Part shown: positions 19,769 to 27,713 of the stretch, piece after piece | Position numbering within the stretch: position 1 is the first letter of the stretch | Layout: every line of letters starts with the position of its first letter | DNA from: Helicobacter pylori | GTDB taxonomy: Bacteria; Campylobacterota; Campylobacteria; Campylobacterales; Helicobacteraceae | NCBI RefSeq assembly: GCF_030323545.1 | Contig: NZ_CP122954.1 | Span: forward strand, 1,054,001 to 1,118,000 | Direction of reading: 5' to 3' | DNA: 64,000 bases | Position numbers and translations under genes: made by a program | Notes under the pieces: generated by a model | What the model was told of the DNA's origin: nothing | What the model saw: only the letters and a program-made list of their open reading frames with translations | The model's database searches: none

Positions 19769-20119
19769 CTTTTTTGCTCCTTGTTTTTAATGAGAGTTTT
19801 TACAAACCCTCTTGCTATTTTTCTATAATAGTGGTCAAAAGCTTTAATCATTATGATTATTTTAACGAATTTTAATTTATTAATAACTTTTAGTAACCTA
19901 TTTTTAAAAAGAGCTTTTTGAACACTAACCAGAAAAAACTTAAATTGATGGCATTAAAAATGCTAAAAGAATTTTTTAAAATATTAAATAGCTTGCGCTA
20001 AGCAGGTGATAATTTTTCGTCATGCGATTTTATGGGGTTGATACTTATCACAATAAAGCGTTTTATAACCTTGATTTAGGTAATATCATCATCCTAATAC
20101 CACAATAAGGACAACTATC
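19769..20119. other. divergent intergenic region cdh/phnA with inverted repeat
   Basis: 351 bases without a gene. A TATTAT -10-like element for cdh lies near 19825-19830 on the minus strand. A perfect 6-1-6 inverted repeat, AATCATTATGATT, occupies 19846-19858 and could be an operator. TTTTATAAC near 20061 may serve phnA, and AATAAGGACAA is the phnA ribosome site. I see no reading frame or repeat element in the rest. Confidence 0.4.
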
Positions 20120-20449
20120 ATGCAAGATTTACCCCCATGCCCTAAATGCAGCGACGCCTACACCTACCATGATGGCGTGCAATTGGTTTGCTCTAGCTGT
20201 TTGTATGAATGGAATGAAAATGAAGCTAATGATGAAGAATTGATCGTTAAAGATTGCCACAATAATCTTTTACAAAATGGGGACTCGGTCATTCTCATTA
20301 AGGATTTAAAGGTTAAAGGCTCATCTTTAGTGCTTAAAAAAGGCACCAAAATCAAAAATATCAAGCTTGTCAATGGCGATCACAATGTGGATTGTAAAAT
20401 AGAAGGGCAGAGCTTGTCTTTAAAGTCTGAATTCCTCAAAAAAGCTTAG
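20120..20449 (+). CDS. phnA: PhnA-family zinc-ribbon protein (HP0872)
   Basis: A 109-residue soluble protein. Residues 5-30 form a zinc ribbon with two CxxC pairs ([20 protein letters not shown]), and the C-terminal half has the YjdM/PhnA beta-barrel pattern ([31 protein letters not shown]). The family name is historical; a phosphonate role is not supported by context, as no phn genes are nearby. Confidence 0.85.
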   Translation: MQDLPPCPKCSDAYTYHDGVQLVCSSCLYEWNENEANDEELIVKDCHNNLLQNGDSVILIKDLKVKGSSLVLKKGTKIKNIKLVNGDHNVDCKIEGQSLSLKSEFLKKA

Positions 20450-20505
20450 GAAAATACAAAAGCTTAAGAGTGAGAAAAGCTTAGTGGCTTTTTGAGCTTG
20501 TAAAG

Positions 20506-20721
20506 TCATTTTTTAGAAAAAATCAACTTATCTAGCTTGAAAAAAATCACCGCTCCAATGGTTTGCCCCAAGAAAAGATTGAGCCACAACGGAAAATTGA
20601 AATAATAGAAAATCTCCATAAAAGGCAGCATCACCAATGCGCTCAACATCCACCTAAGCCAATAAACCAAAAACAGCTTAGAAGCGTATTCTGTGCCAAG
20701 TTTCTTAAAAAATTCTCGCAT
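20506..20721 (-). CDS. small membrane protein (HP0873)
   Basis: A 71-residue protein with two hydrophobic segments, about residues 15-40 (LFLVYWLRWMLSALVMLPFM) and 45-63 (LWLNLFLGQTIGAVIFF), and a basic C-terminus (KLDKLIFSKK). It is convergent with phnA. No family is recognised, but the composition is typical of a real small membrane protein. Confidence 0.6.
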   Translation of the reverse strand: MREFFKKLGTEYASKLFLVYWLRWMLSALVMLPFMEIFYYFNFPLWLNLFLGQTIGAVIFFKLDKLIFSKK

Positions 20722-20805
20722 AAAGACAACCCTTTAAACCCTTTTTGCAAACTCTCCCTAAAAAGGAAAGCCCGCTACCAAGGAATATTTCTAAATTTCA
20801 TGCCT

Positions 20806-21681
20806 TTAGACAATCGTATAGGACACTCTTTTTTCAAAAAGTTTGCTCTCGTAATTGCCTAAATCCCTACCATCCACAAGGGCGAAAGCATCGCCAAAAG
20901 TCGCCAACAAAGCAGAATCTAACTGCATGTCTTTATGGCGATTCAATGGGATAAAAACTTCCTTGTGATTATTTTGAAAATCAAACGCTAGAAATGAATC
21001 TTTCAAATACACTTCTACCCTAGGAGCGTTTTTCACTACGCTGTTTTGACCCAGTTTCAAGCCTTGCACTTCAGCGCTTTTAATCCCACACGCATGGCAT
21101 AAGGACACAAACATGCTCTCTTGTGAAATGGTTGCAAACCAAGGCAAACTCTCACGCTTAGGCAAATTTTCTTTACCCTCTAAAGCCTTCTGTCTCTTAG
21201 GCATCTCATGCTTGATAAACGCATAAAAATTACGAACGCTTTCTTTAGGGGTTGTTCCCTTGAGCTGGTTGGCAATGTTAGCCACGCTCGCATCGTCTCT
21301 TTCATAACGCCCCATTGCTACAAAATCGCTCGTTTCAAACAAACGCTCATTCAATTGATAGCTAGCGATCTCATAAGACAAATGGACTTGCTTTTTTTGA
21401 GCGCTTTTTAAAAAATCCACTTGCAAATAAGGCACCCCAAAATTGAGCATGCTTTTATAGCTGGCATGATTGCCTTGTAAATGCACATTGCTCGCTACAA
21501 CACTTGGCATGGGAATGAAAAGCGAAGTGTGTTCTGCAGAATCAAAATCAATGCTGTATTGAGCTTCTATTTTATATTTTGCAGCACTCCCTTTGCTTTC
21601 TTCTGCCTGCAAAATCTGCACTCCTAAAACAGCACCTGTAGCGCCTAAAGCAGTCGTTTTAATAAAATCCCTTCGTTTCAT
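20806..21681 (-). CDS. kapA: KatA-associated protein KapA
   Basis: A 291-residue exported protein downstream of katA, named for its association with catalase in peroxide resistance (HP0874). The N-terminus MKRRDFIKTTALGATGAVLG is a twin-arginine signal, so it is exported folded via Tat. The middle (residues 155-250) has a transglutaminase-like outline: ESMFVSLCHACGIKSAEVQG and then PRVEVYLKDSFLAFDFQ. The usual catalytic Cys (before the phenylalanine) and the His before the VEVY strand are replaced, so an enzymatic role through that triad is unlikely. Its exact biochemical role is unknown. Confidence 0.85.
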   Translation of the reverse strand: MKRRDFIKTTALGATGAVLGVQILQAEESKGSAAKYKIEAQYSIDFDSAEHTSLFIPMPSVVASNVHLQGNHASYKSMLNFGVPYLQVDFLKSAQKKQVHLSYEIASYQLNERLFETSDFVAMGRYERDDASVANIANQLKGTTPKESVRNFYAFIKHEMPKRQKALEGKENLPKRESLPWFATISQESMFVSLCHACGIKSAEVQGLKLGQNSVVKNAPRVEVYLKDSFLAFDFQNNHKEVFIPLNRHKDMQLDSALLATFGDAFALVDGRDLGNYESKLFEKRVSYTIV

Positions 21682-21825
21682 AACTATAACTCTTTATTGT
21701 AATTTTTAAATTCGTTGAATGAATGAAAAAGTAGGACACACCACCAAAGGATTGATGAGTATCCAAAAACCTAAATTTTGAAAGACAAAGCACTCCTAAA
21801 AAATAAGAACGCTTAAAGAAAAGGG

Positions 21826-23343
21826 TTACTTTTTCTTTTTTGTGTGGTGCATGTCTTTTCCATGCATGTCTTTCATCATTTTTTGGTGTTTTTCAAGAGC
21901 TTTTTTAACTCCCTCAGCGTATTTGGGGTCAGCTTTCTTGAAATGCTCCAATTGCTTATCCACAATTTCCTTATGGGTAACATGAGCTAAAGACTCTCCA
22001 ATAGTGTCATGCAACCTTTCTTTTTCATCAGCTGGCAATGAGCGGTAGTAATCACCTGGTTGGGTGTAGTAATCGCTATCATCAGCTCTATAATCCCAAT
22101 TCCACACTTCAAACTCTTTCTCAATATGAGCTAAGTTGAACTTAGGATCCCTCGCGCTCTTATCTTCTTTATAGCCAGGCAATGAGCTAGGCGTATAGTT
22201 TTGTAAAGAGCCGTAATACCCGTTTTGCATGTAACCATCTCTGCTAGAAGAGTGGAACGGGCATCTTGGTTTGTTAACCGGTATCTGAGGATAATTAACC
22301 CCTAAGCGGTAGCGGTGTGTGTCTCCATAAGAGAACAAGCGTCCTTGTAACATCCTATCAGGGCTATAGCCAATTCCAGGAACGACATTAGCCGGAGTGA
22401 ATGCCGCTTGCTCCACTTCTGCGAAATAGTTTTCAGGATTTTTATTCAACTCTACAATGCCCACTTCCATCAATGGATAATCTTGGAGATACCAAATTTT
22501 AGTCACATCAAACGGATGGAATCGATACTTTTTAGCATCTTCTTCTGGCATCACTTGAATGCTCAATTTCCATTTTGGGAAATCCCCTCTAGCGATCGCA
22601 TCGAATAAATCCCTTTGATTGGAATCAGGATCATGCTTTCTGATTTCTGCGGCTTCTTCATTAGTCAAGTGCTTAACGCCTTGCATGGTGTGAAAGTGGA
22701 ATTTCACCCAAAAGCGTTCGCCTTTCGCGTTGATGAGACTGAAAGTGTGGCTGCCAAAACCATCCATGTGGCGGAAAGATTTAGGAATCCCCCTATCGCT
22801 CATAACCCATGTTACTTGGTATAAGCTTTCAGGAACATTGCTCCAAAAATCCCATACCATGTCAGGATTAGGCAAATTGGTTTGAGGATCTCGTTTTTGA
22901 GTGTGGATGAAATCAGGGAATTTGATCGCATCACGGATAAAGAAAACAGGCGTGTTGTTCCCTACTAAATCCCAGTTACCTTCTTCAGTGTAATACTTCA
23001 TCGCAAAACCTCTAGGGTCTCTCACTGCATCCGCACTGCCTCTTTCGCCAGCCACAGTAGAAAATCTGAAAAAGCATTCTGTTTTTTTGCCCACTTTAGA
23101 GAAAATTTTCGCTTTAGTGTATTTAGTGATGTCTTTAGTCACGGTGAAAGTGCCATAAGCTCCGCTTCCTTTAGCATGCACCACCCTTTCAGGGATCCTT
23201 TCTCTGTCAAACGCCGCTAATTTTTCCAAAAACCAAGTGCTTTGTAATAAAACAGGACCTCTAGGGCCAGCCGTAATCACATTATTGTCATCCCAAACGG
23301 GAGCGCCAAAAGCAGTGGTTTGTTTCACATCTTTATTAACCAT
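21826..23343 (-). CDS. katA: catalase KatA
   Basis: Breaks down hydrogen peroxide. The heme catalase has the active-site [11 protein letters not shown] (catalytic His), the [21 protein letters not shown] block, and the proximal heme tyrosine in [17 protein letters not shown]. The frame extends upstream to 23388, but ATG at 23343 after AAAGGAAAAAAG gives the known 505-residue protein starting [10 protein letters not shown]. The C-terminal tail is rich in Lys, Met and His ([20 protein letters not shown]), a feature of the H. pylori enzyme. Followed 144 bases later by kapA. Confidence 0.97.
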   Translation of the reverse strand: MVNKDVKQTTAFGAPVWDDNNVITAGPRGPVLLQSTWFLEKLAAFDRERIPERVVHAKGSGAYGTFTVTKDITKYTKAKIFSKVGKKTECFFRFSTVAGERGSADAVRDPRGFAMKYYTEEGNWDLVGNNTPVFFIRDAIKFPDFIHTQKRDPQTNLPNPDMVWDFWSNVPESLYQVTWVMSDRGIPKSFRHMDGFGSHTFSLINAKGERFWVKFHFHTMQGVKHLTNEEAAEIRKHDPDSNQRDLFDAIARGDFPKWKLSIQVMPEEDAKKYRFHPFDVTKIWYLQDYPLMEVGIVELNKNPENYFAEVEQAAFTPANVVPGIGYSPDRMLQGRLFSYGDTHRYRLGVNYPQIPVNKPRCPFHSSSRDGYMQNGYYGSLQNYTPSSLPGYKEDKSARDPKFNLAHIEKEFEVWNWDYRADDSDYYTQPGDYYRSLPADEKERLHDTIGESLAHVTHKEIVDKQLEHFKKADPKYAEGVKKALEKHQKMMKDMHGKDMHHTKKKK

Positions 23344-23402
23344 CTTTTTTCCTTTATTTGATTTTAAATCTTCGTAATCTGACACCAAGCCGATTACTTG
23401 TG

Positions 23403-23413
23403 GTGATTATCAC
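23403..23413. repeat. inverted repeat in the katA leader/promoter region
   Basis: A perfect 5-1-5 inverted repeat, GTGATTATCAC, sits about 60 bases upstream of the katA ATG. It overlaps a GATAAT-like -10 element read on the minus strand, so it could be an operator; no regulator can be named from sequence. Confidence 0.35.
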
Positions 23414-23560
23414 ATAATTTGTTATACAAAGACTAACAAGATTCAATTTCCTTAAAAAATCCTTTTTTTAAGAATAAAAAAACCCCTTAAGTATTTCTAT
23501 TTGTAACAATTAATGAAAATAAGAAAGATTAAAAACAAAATTTTATTTTTAATCTGGTTT

Positions 23561-23575
23561 TAATAATAATTATTA
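23561..23575. promoter_or_regulatory. Fur box overlapping the frpB1 promoter
   Basis: The 15 bases TAATAATAATTATTA are an exact 7-1-7 inverted repeat and match the published H. pylori iron-Fur operator TAATAATnATTATTA. It overlaps a TATACT -10-like hexamer at 23574-23579 on the plus strand, so bound Fur would block polymerase. It lies between divergent katA and frpB1. Confidence 0.75.
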
Positions 23576-23608
23576 TACTATTCTATCTCAATGTTTTAGT
23601 GGATTTTG

Positions 23609-23623
23609 TTTTTTTTTTTTTTT
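23609..23623 (+). repeat. T15 homopolymer in the frpB1 leader
   Basis: Fifteen consecutive T bases lie between the Fur box/-10 region and the frpB1 ribosome site (AAGGAGAG). Homopolymers of this length slip during replication in H. pylori, so leader or promoter spacing could vary between cells. Confidence 0.7.
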
Positions 23624-23665
23624 GATTTTTATTTTTTGAATTTTTAGATTAAGGAGAGTTGTTGG

Positions 23666-26041
23666 ATGTTTTTAAGATCATACCCAAAGCTTAGATACGC
23701 TTTGTGTTTCCCCCTACTCGCTGAGACTTGCTATAGCGAGGAGCGCACTTTAAATAAGGTTACCACCCAAGCTAAAAGGATTTTCACTTACAACAATGAG
23801 TTTAAAGTAACTTCTAAAGAATTGGATCAGCGCCAAAGCAATGAAGTCAAAGACTTGTTTAGGACTAACCCTGATGTGAATGTGGGCGGAGGGAGTGTGA
23901 TGGGGCAGAAAATCTATGTGAGAGGCATTGAAGACAGGCTTTTAAGGGTTACAGTGGATGGGGCTGTGCAAAATGGCAATATCTACCACCACCAAGGCAA
24001 CACCGTGATTGACCCTGGCATGCTCAAAAGCGTGGAAGTTACCAAAGGCGCGGCTAATGCGAGCGCGGGGCCAGGAGCGATTGCGGGAGTGATTAAAATG
24101 GAGACTAAAGGAGCGGCTGATTTTATCCCTAGGGGGAAAAATTATGCTGCTAGTGGGGCGGTGAGTTTTTATACCAATTTTGGCGATCGAGAGACTTTCA
24201 GATCGGCTTATCAAAACACGCATTTTGATATTATCGCTTACTATACGCACCAAAACATCTTCTATTATAGAAGCGGCGCTACAGCGACAAAAAACCTTTT
24301 CAAACCCACACAAGCCGATAAAGAGCCAGGAACTCCTAGCGAGCAAAACAACGCTTTGATTAAAATGAATGGTTATTTGAGCGACAGAGACACGCTCACT
24401 TTCAGCTGGAACATGACACGAGATAACGCTACACGCCCTTTAAGGAGTAACGCTATAGGGTTAGCCTATCCTTGTGAAGCCCCTTTTAGCCCTGATAGTT
24501 CTCAAGGGTGTCCTAATGTGTTAGATAGTTTCACAAGGTATTTGTATCACTCTATTAATAGCGCTAACAATCTTTCCTTACAATACAAAAGGGAAGCGGG
24601 AAATTCTTTTGGCGACCCACGATTGGATTTTACCCTTTATACAAGCATTAGAAACGCTCAGTTTGATCCTCTATTTGATCCTAATGGCGTTTATGCTAGA
24701 TTCCCCACTTCTTTAGCGAGTGCATGGGAAAAAGAAAATTACCCATGCGTGGAAGGCGGGTATTGCACCCCAAGCTTTTCAGATGTGGATAAACCAAGCT
24801 CACAACCTAGGGATTTGTTTTTGAACAACACCGGCTTAAACCTTAAAGTTGCGCATGTGATTGATCAAGCCACAGACAGCCTTTTTGAATACGGATTCAA
24901 CTACCAAAATTTAAGCGTTTTTGACGCTCGCATCCCTAAATCAGAATTATACAGGCCTAATCAAGTTTATACTGACGATAAAGGGCAAAAACAAACCGCT
25001 TGCTCTCTTGTGGATAATAACCCCAATGACCCTACTTTATGCCAAAGAGGGAAAGCGAACGGGAATATTTATGGAGGCTATGTGCAAGCGAACTACTCGC
25101 CTCATAAAATCATCACTTTTGGAGCCGGGGTAAGGTGGGATGCATACACGCTTTATGATAAAGATTGGAACCACCGCTACACTCAAGGCTTTAGCCCTAG
25201 CGCGGCTCTTGTGTTAAGCCCCATTGAGCCACTATCTTTAAAAATCACTTATTCTCAAGTTACAAGGGGGGTTATGCCAGGAGATGGCGTGTATATGCGC
25301 CAAAACGATTTGCGATACGCTAAAAATATCAAGCCTGAAGTGGGCTCTAACGCTGAATTTAATATTGATTATTCAAGCCAGTATTTTAGCGGGAGGGCTG
25401 CGGCGTTTTATCAAGCTTTGGATAATTTCATCTCACAATACGCGCAAAATTTGATTGTAACCAATTTAAATCAAGCGATTAGGATTTATGGCTATGAAGT
25501 GGGTGGGACTTTCAGATACAAGGGCGTGAGTTTGAATGTAGGGATCTCGCGCACTTGGCCCACCACCATGGGGTATTTAATGGCGGATAGCTATGAGCTT
25601 GCCGCAAGCACCGGTAATGTTTTTATCATCAAATTGGATTACACCATTCCAAAAACAGGGATCAATCTTGCATGGCTTAGCCGCTTTGTTACCGGTTTAG
25701 ATTATTGCGGGTTTGATATTTACTTGCCTGATTATGGGACGGCTGAAAAACCCAAAACCCCTACCGATTTAGCCAAATGCGGATCTAAATTAGGGTTAGT
25801 GCATATGCATAAACCGGGCTATGGCGTGAGTAATTTTTATATCAATTGGAGTCCTAAAACCAAAAGCCGCTGGAAAGGTTTGCTGCTTTCTGCTGTGTTT
25901 AATAATGTTTTCAACAAATTCTATGTGGATCAAACAAGCCCTTATGTCATGAGCCCGGATATGCCAGGCACTGACGCTGTTAAAAGAGCGATCGCAGAGC
26001 CTGGTTTTAACGCGCGTTTTGAAGTGGCTTACAAATGGTAG
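23666..26041 (+). CDS. frpB1: TonB-dependent outer membrane receptor FrpB1
   Basis: Iron-regulated outer-membrane receptor for iron or haem compounds. The 791-residue protein has a signal-like N-terminus, a plug domain (KVTSKELDQRQSNEVKDLFRTNPDVNVGGG, VRGIEDRLLRVTVDGAVQNG, LKSVEVTKGAANASAGPGAI), a 22-strand-type barrel with aromatic-rich segments, and a C-terminal phenylalanine/tryptophan strand (GFNARFEVAYKW) for outer-membrane insertion. A strong AAGGAG site precedes ATG. The upstream Fur box indicates iron repression. Its stop codon abuts convergent ruvC. Ligand choice among the FrpB paralogues cannot be told from sequence. Confidence 0.92.
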   Translation: MFLRSYPKLRYALCFPLLAETCYSEERTLNKVTTQAKRIFTYNNEFKVTSKELDQRQSNEVKDLFRTNPDVNVGGGSVMGQKIYVRGIEDRLLRVTVDGAVQNGNIYHHQGNTVIDPGMLKSVEVTKGAANASAGPGAIAGVIKMETKGAADFIPRGKNYAASGAVSFYTNFGDRETFRSAYQNTHFDIIAYYTHQNIFYYRSGATATKNLFKPTQADKEPGTPSEQNNALIKMNGYLSDRDTLTFSWNMTRDNATRPLRSNAIGLAYPCEAPFSPDSSQGCPNVLDSFTRYLYHSINSANNLSLQYKREAGNSFGDPRLDFTLYTSIRNAQFDPLFDPNGVYARFPTSLASAWEKENYPCVEGGYCTPSFSDVDKPSSQPRDLFLNNTGLNLKVAHVIDQATDSLFEYGFNYQNLSVFDARIPKSELYRPNQVYTDDKGQKQTACSLVDNNPNDPTLCQRGKANGNIYGGYVQANYSPHKIITFGAGVRWDAYTLYDKDWNHRYTQGFSPSAALVLSPIEPLSLKITYSQVTRGVMPGDGVYMRQNDLRYAKNIKPEVGSNAEFNIDYSSQYFSGRAAAFYQALDNFISQYAQNLIVTNLNQAIRIYGYEVGGTFRYKGVSLNVGISRTWPTTMGYLMADSYELAASTGNVFIIKLDYTIPKTGINLAWLSRFVTGLDYCGFDIYLPDYGTAEKPKTPTDLAKCGSKLGLVHMHKPGYGVSNFYINWSPKTKSRWKGLLLSAVFNNVFNKFYVDQTSPYVMSPDMPGTDAVKRAIAEPGFNARFEVAYKW

Positions 26042-26515
26042 TTAATGGAGCTTTAAGCGTTGCGCATGCGTGATAGCAACGGCTATCGCATCGCTAATAT
26101 CCAAAGGCTTGATTTCGCTTGTGATATTAAGCAAGCGTTTGACCATAAAGGCCACTTGCTCTTTAGCGGCTTTCCCGTTACCGGTCAGGGCTTTTTTGAC
26201 TTGTAAGGGCGTGTATTCGCTGAAATTACCAATCCTTTCTAAAATCTTTAAAGACAACGCCCCCCTAAATTGCGCGAGCTTGATCACGCTTTTAGGGTTA
26301 TACCCAAAAAAAATATCTTCAATCGCTACTTCATTGACTTCGTAACGATCCAATAAGCAATCTAAGGCTTCTATCAAATCTAAGATTTGTTCTTGCAAGC
26401 GTGTCGTGGTGATATTAATGAACCCGGCCGTGATTAAAGAAAGCTTGTTAGAAGCGTGAGAAATGATAGCATACCCGCATTTCCTACTGCCTGGGTCTAT
26501 TCCTAAAATACGCAT
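26042..26515 (-). CDS. ruvC: Holliday junction endonuclease RuvC
   Basis: Resolves Holliday junctions with RuvAB. The RNase H-like protein (157 residues) has [17 protein letters not shown] with the first catalytic aspartate, [25 protein letters not shown] with the glutamate, and the C-terminal [16 protein letters not shown] with two aspartates. ATG at 26515 follows AGGAATGATTG and is preferred to the TTG one codon earlier. Stops of frpB1 and ruvC are adjacent. Confidence 0.96.
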
Positions 26516-26646
26516 CAATCATTCCTATTATTTAATTGCAAGGTTTAAAAAACGCTATTATTATATCCATGTTTCTTGTTAGAATAAAATACAAGATTGC
26601 ATTAAGAACTTTTAAAAAATTTAGCGTATAAATAAGGGAGCAATAA

Positions 26647-27372
26647 ATGAAAGCAAACACAATCATATTGGTGGATTGGGAGAATTTCAGGCGCGATATT
26701 AAACAAACAAAATGCGTTAATTATAATATCGCTTTAGATGTGATCGTTACTATTAGGGCTTTTTTACTAGATGATGAGAGGATCAGTCGTATTTACTTTT
26801 ATACCACCCCACCCTTTGATTTTGAACATGCGTTATGGGATAAGAGGAACGACACTCTCCAAAATGAAAAAAATCCGGGAACAGAAATGAAAATCTTCAC
26901 CAGCAGCGACATTGAAGAGATTTTACAAAGCAGTGAAGCGACTAAATGGGAGAAGATTTATAGCGATGTGGAAAATTTCCAACACGATCTGGCTTCATTG
27001 GATCAAGTGGAATTGAGGTTAGGGAGAACTAAGTTAAACGCAATAAGAGTGGAGTTTGATGGGAGTTATAGAGCGTTATTGGAACAAAAGCAGGTGGATA
27101 TGCTCATGGGTCTTGACATTCAAAGAATAGCCTTTAAAAAAATAGCTGACAGGATTCTTATATTTTCAAAAGATACGGATCTGATCCCCGCGCTCAAATT
27201 AGCCAGAGATGAGGGGTTAAGGGTGGATATTGCTGATTTGTCTAACAGGTTGTCTCTTCTTAGCCAGGACTTGAAATACAATTCGGATAAAGTGAGGAAA
27301 TTGAGCAGCAACGAAGTCAAAGACAAGCTTTTTTCAATCAGAGAAAATCTCACTAAAACCAACTGGGCTTAA
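26647..27372 (+). CDS. NYN-domain (PIN-like) putative ribonuclease (HP0878)
   Basis: A 241-residue cytoplasmic protein of the NYN/PIN-like nuclease fold. NTIILVDWENFRRDI near residue 5 supplies the first acidic residue, and RILIFSKDTDLIPALKLARDEGLRVDI near residues 175-202 supplies the SxDxD type acidic cluster and final strand. NYN proteins are predicted RNases, and members occur as toxins or RNA-processing enzymes. AAGGGAGCAATAA precedes ATG. It stands alone at the edge of a rearrangement junction. Substrate unknown. Confidence 0.78.
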   Translation: MKANTIILVDWENFRRDIKQTKCVNYNIALDVIVTIRAFLLDDERISRIYFYTTPPFDFEHALWDKRNDTLQNEKNPGTEMKIFTSSDIEEILQSSEATKWEKIYSDVENFQHDLASLDQVELRLGRTKLNAIRVEFDGSYRALLEQKQVDMLMGLDIQRIAFKKIADRILIFSKDTDLIPALKLARDEGLRVDIADLSNRLSLLSQDLKYNSDKVRKLSSNEVKDKLFSIRENLTKTNWA

Positions 27373-27713
27373 ACTAAAAACCAACGGAGTTCTAGTAACG
27401 ATGCAAACAGAGTAACCAAAATTTCTTTTTTAAAAAATTAAAAGGCTTTAACCAAAGCGCTAACCCGTTAACGATCCTATTCCTTAGGTTATGGAAGTTT
27501 AAAATGAAGGGTCTTACTGCCCTTATCGGTTTGGATTTTAATCTCCATGAGATTCTTGCAATCGTGTTCTATTGTCAGAGATTCTCCGAATTTAAGCGTG
27601 AACATAGTGGTTTTTTTGACTGGGTGGCTCCGGCTTTCTTTTCATCTTCTTCTTACTCCTTGACTTATTAAAATTTTTGTTTTATATTTTAAATGCAAGC
27701 CCACTCCTTCGGC
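27373..27713. other. rearrangement junction with short coding remnants
   Basis: About 340 bases with no intact gene. On the minus strand, from the ATG at 27603-27605, a stretch reads MFTLKFGESLTIEHDCKNLM, protein-like in composition; the continuation down to about 27490 also looks coding, but I could not settle whether the frame is continuous. It is preceded in frame by a stop at about 27641-27643. This is probably the tail of a gene lost or split when the HP0878 and HP0488 neighbourhoods were joined. Confidence 0.4.

Noticed and set aside
23344-23388. A 15-codon N-terminal extension of katA
   Set aside because: The known KatA start, MVNKDVKQ, has a good ribosome site; the extension includes that site.
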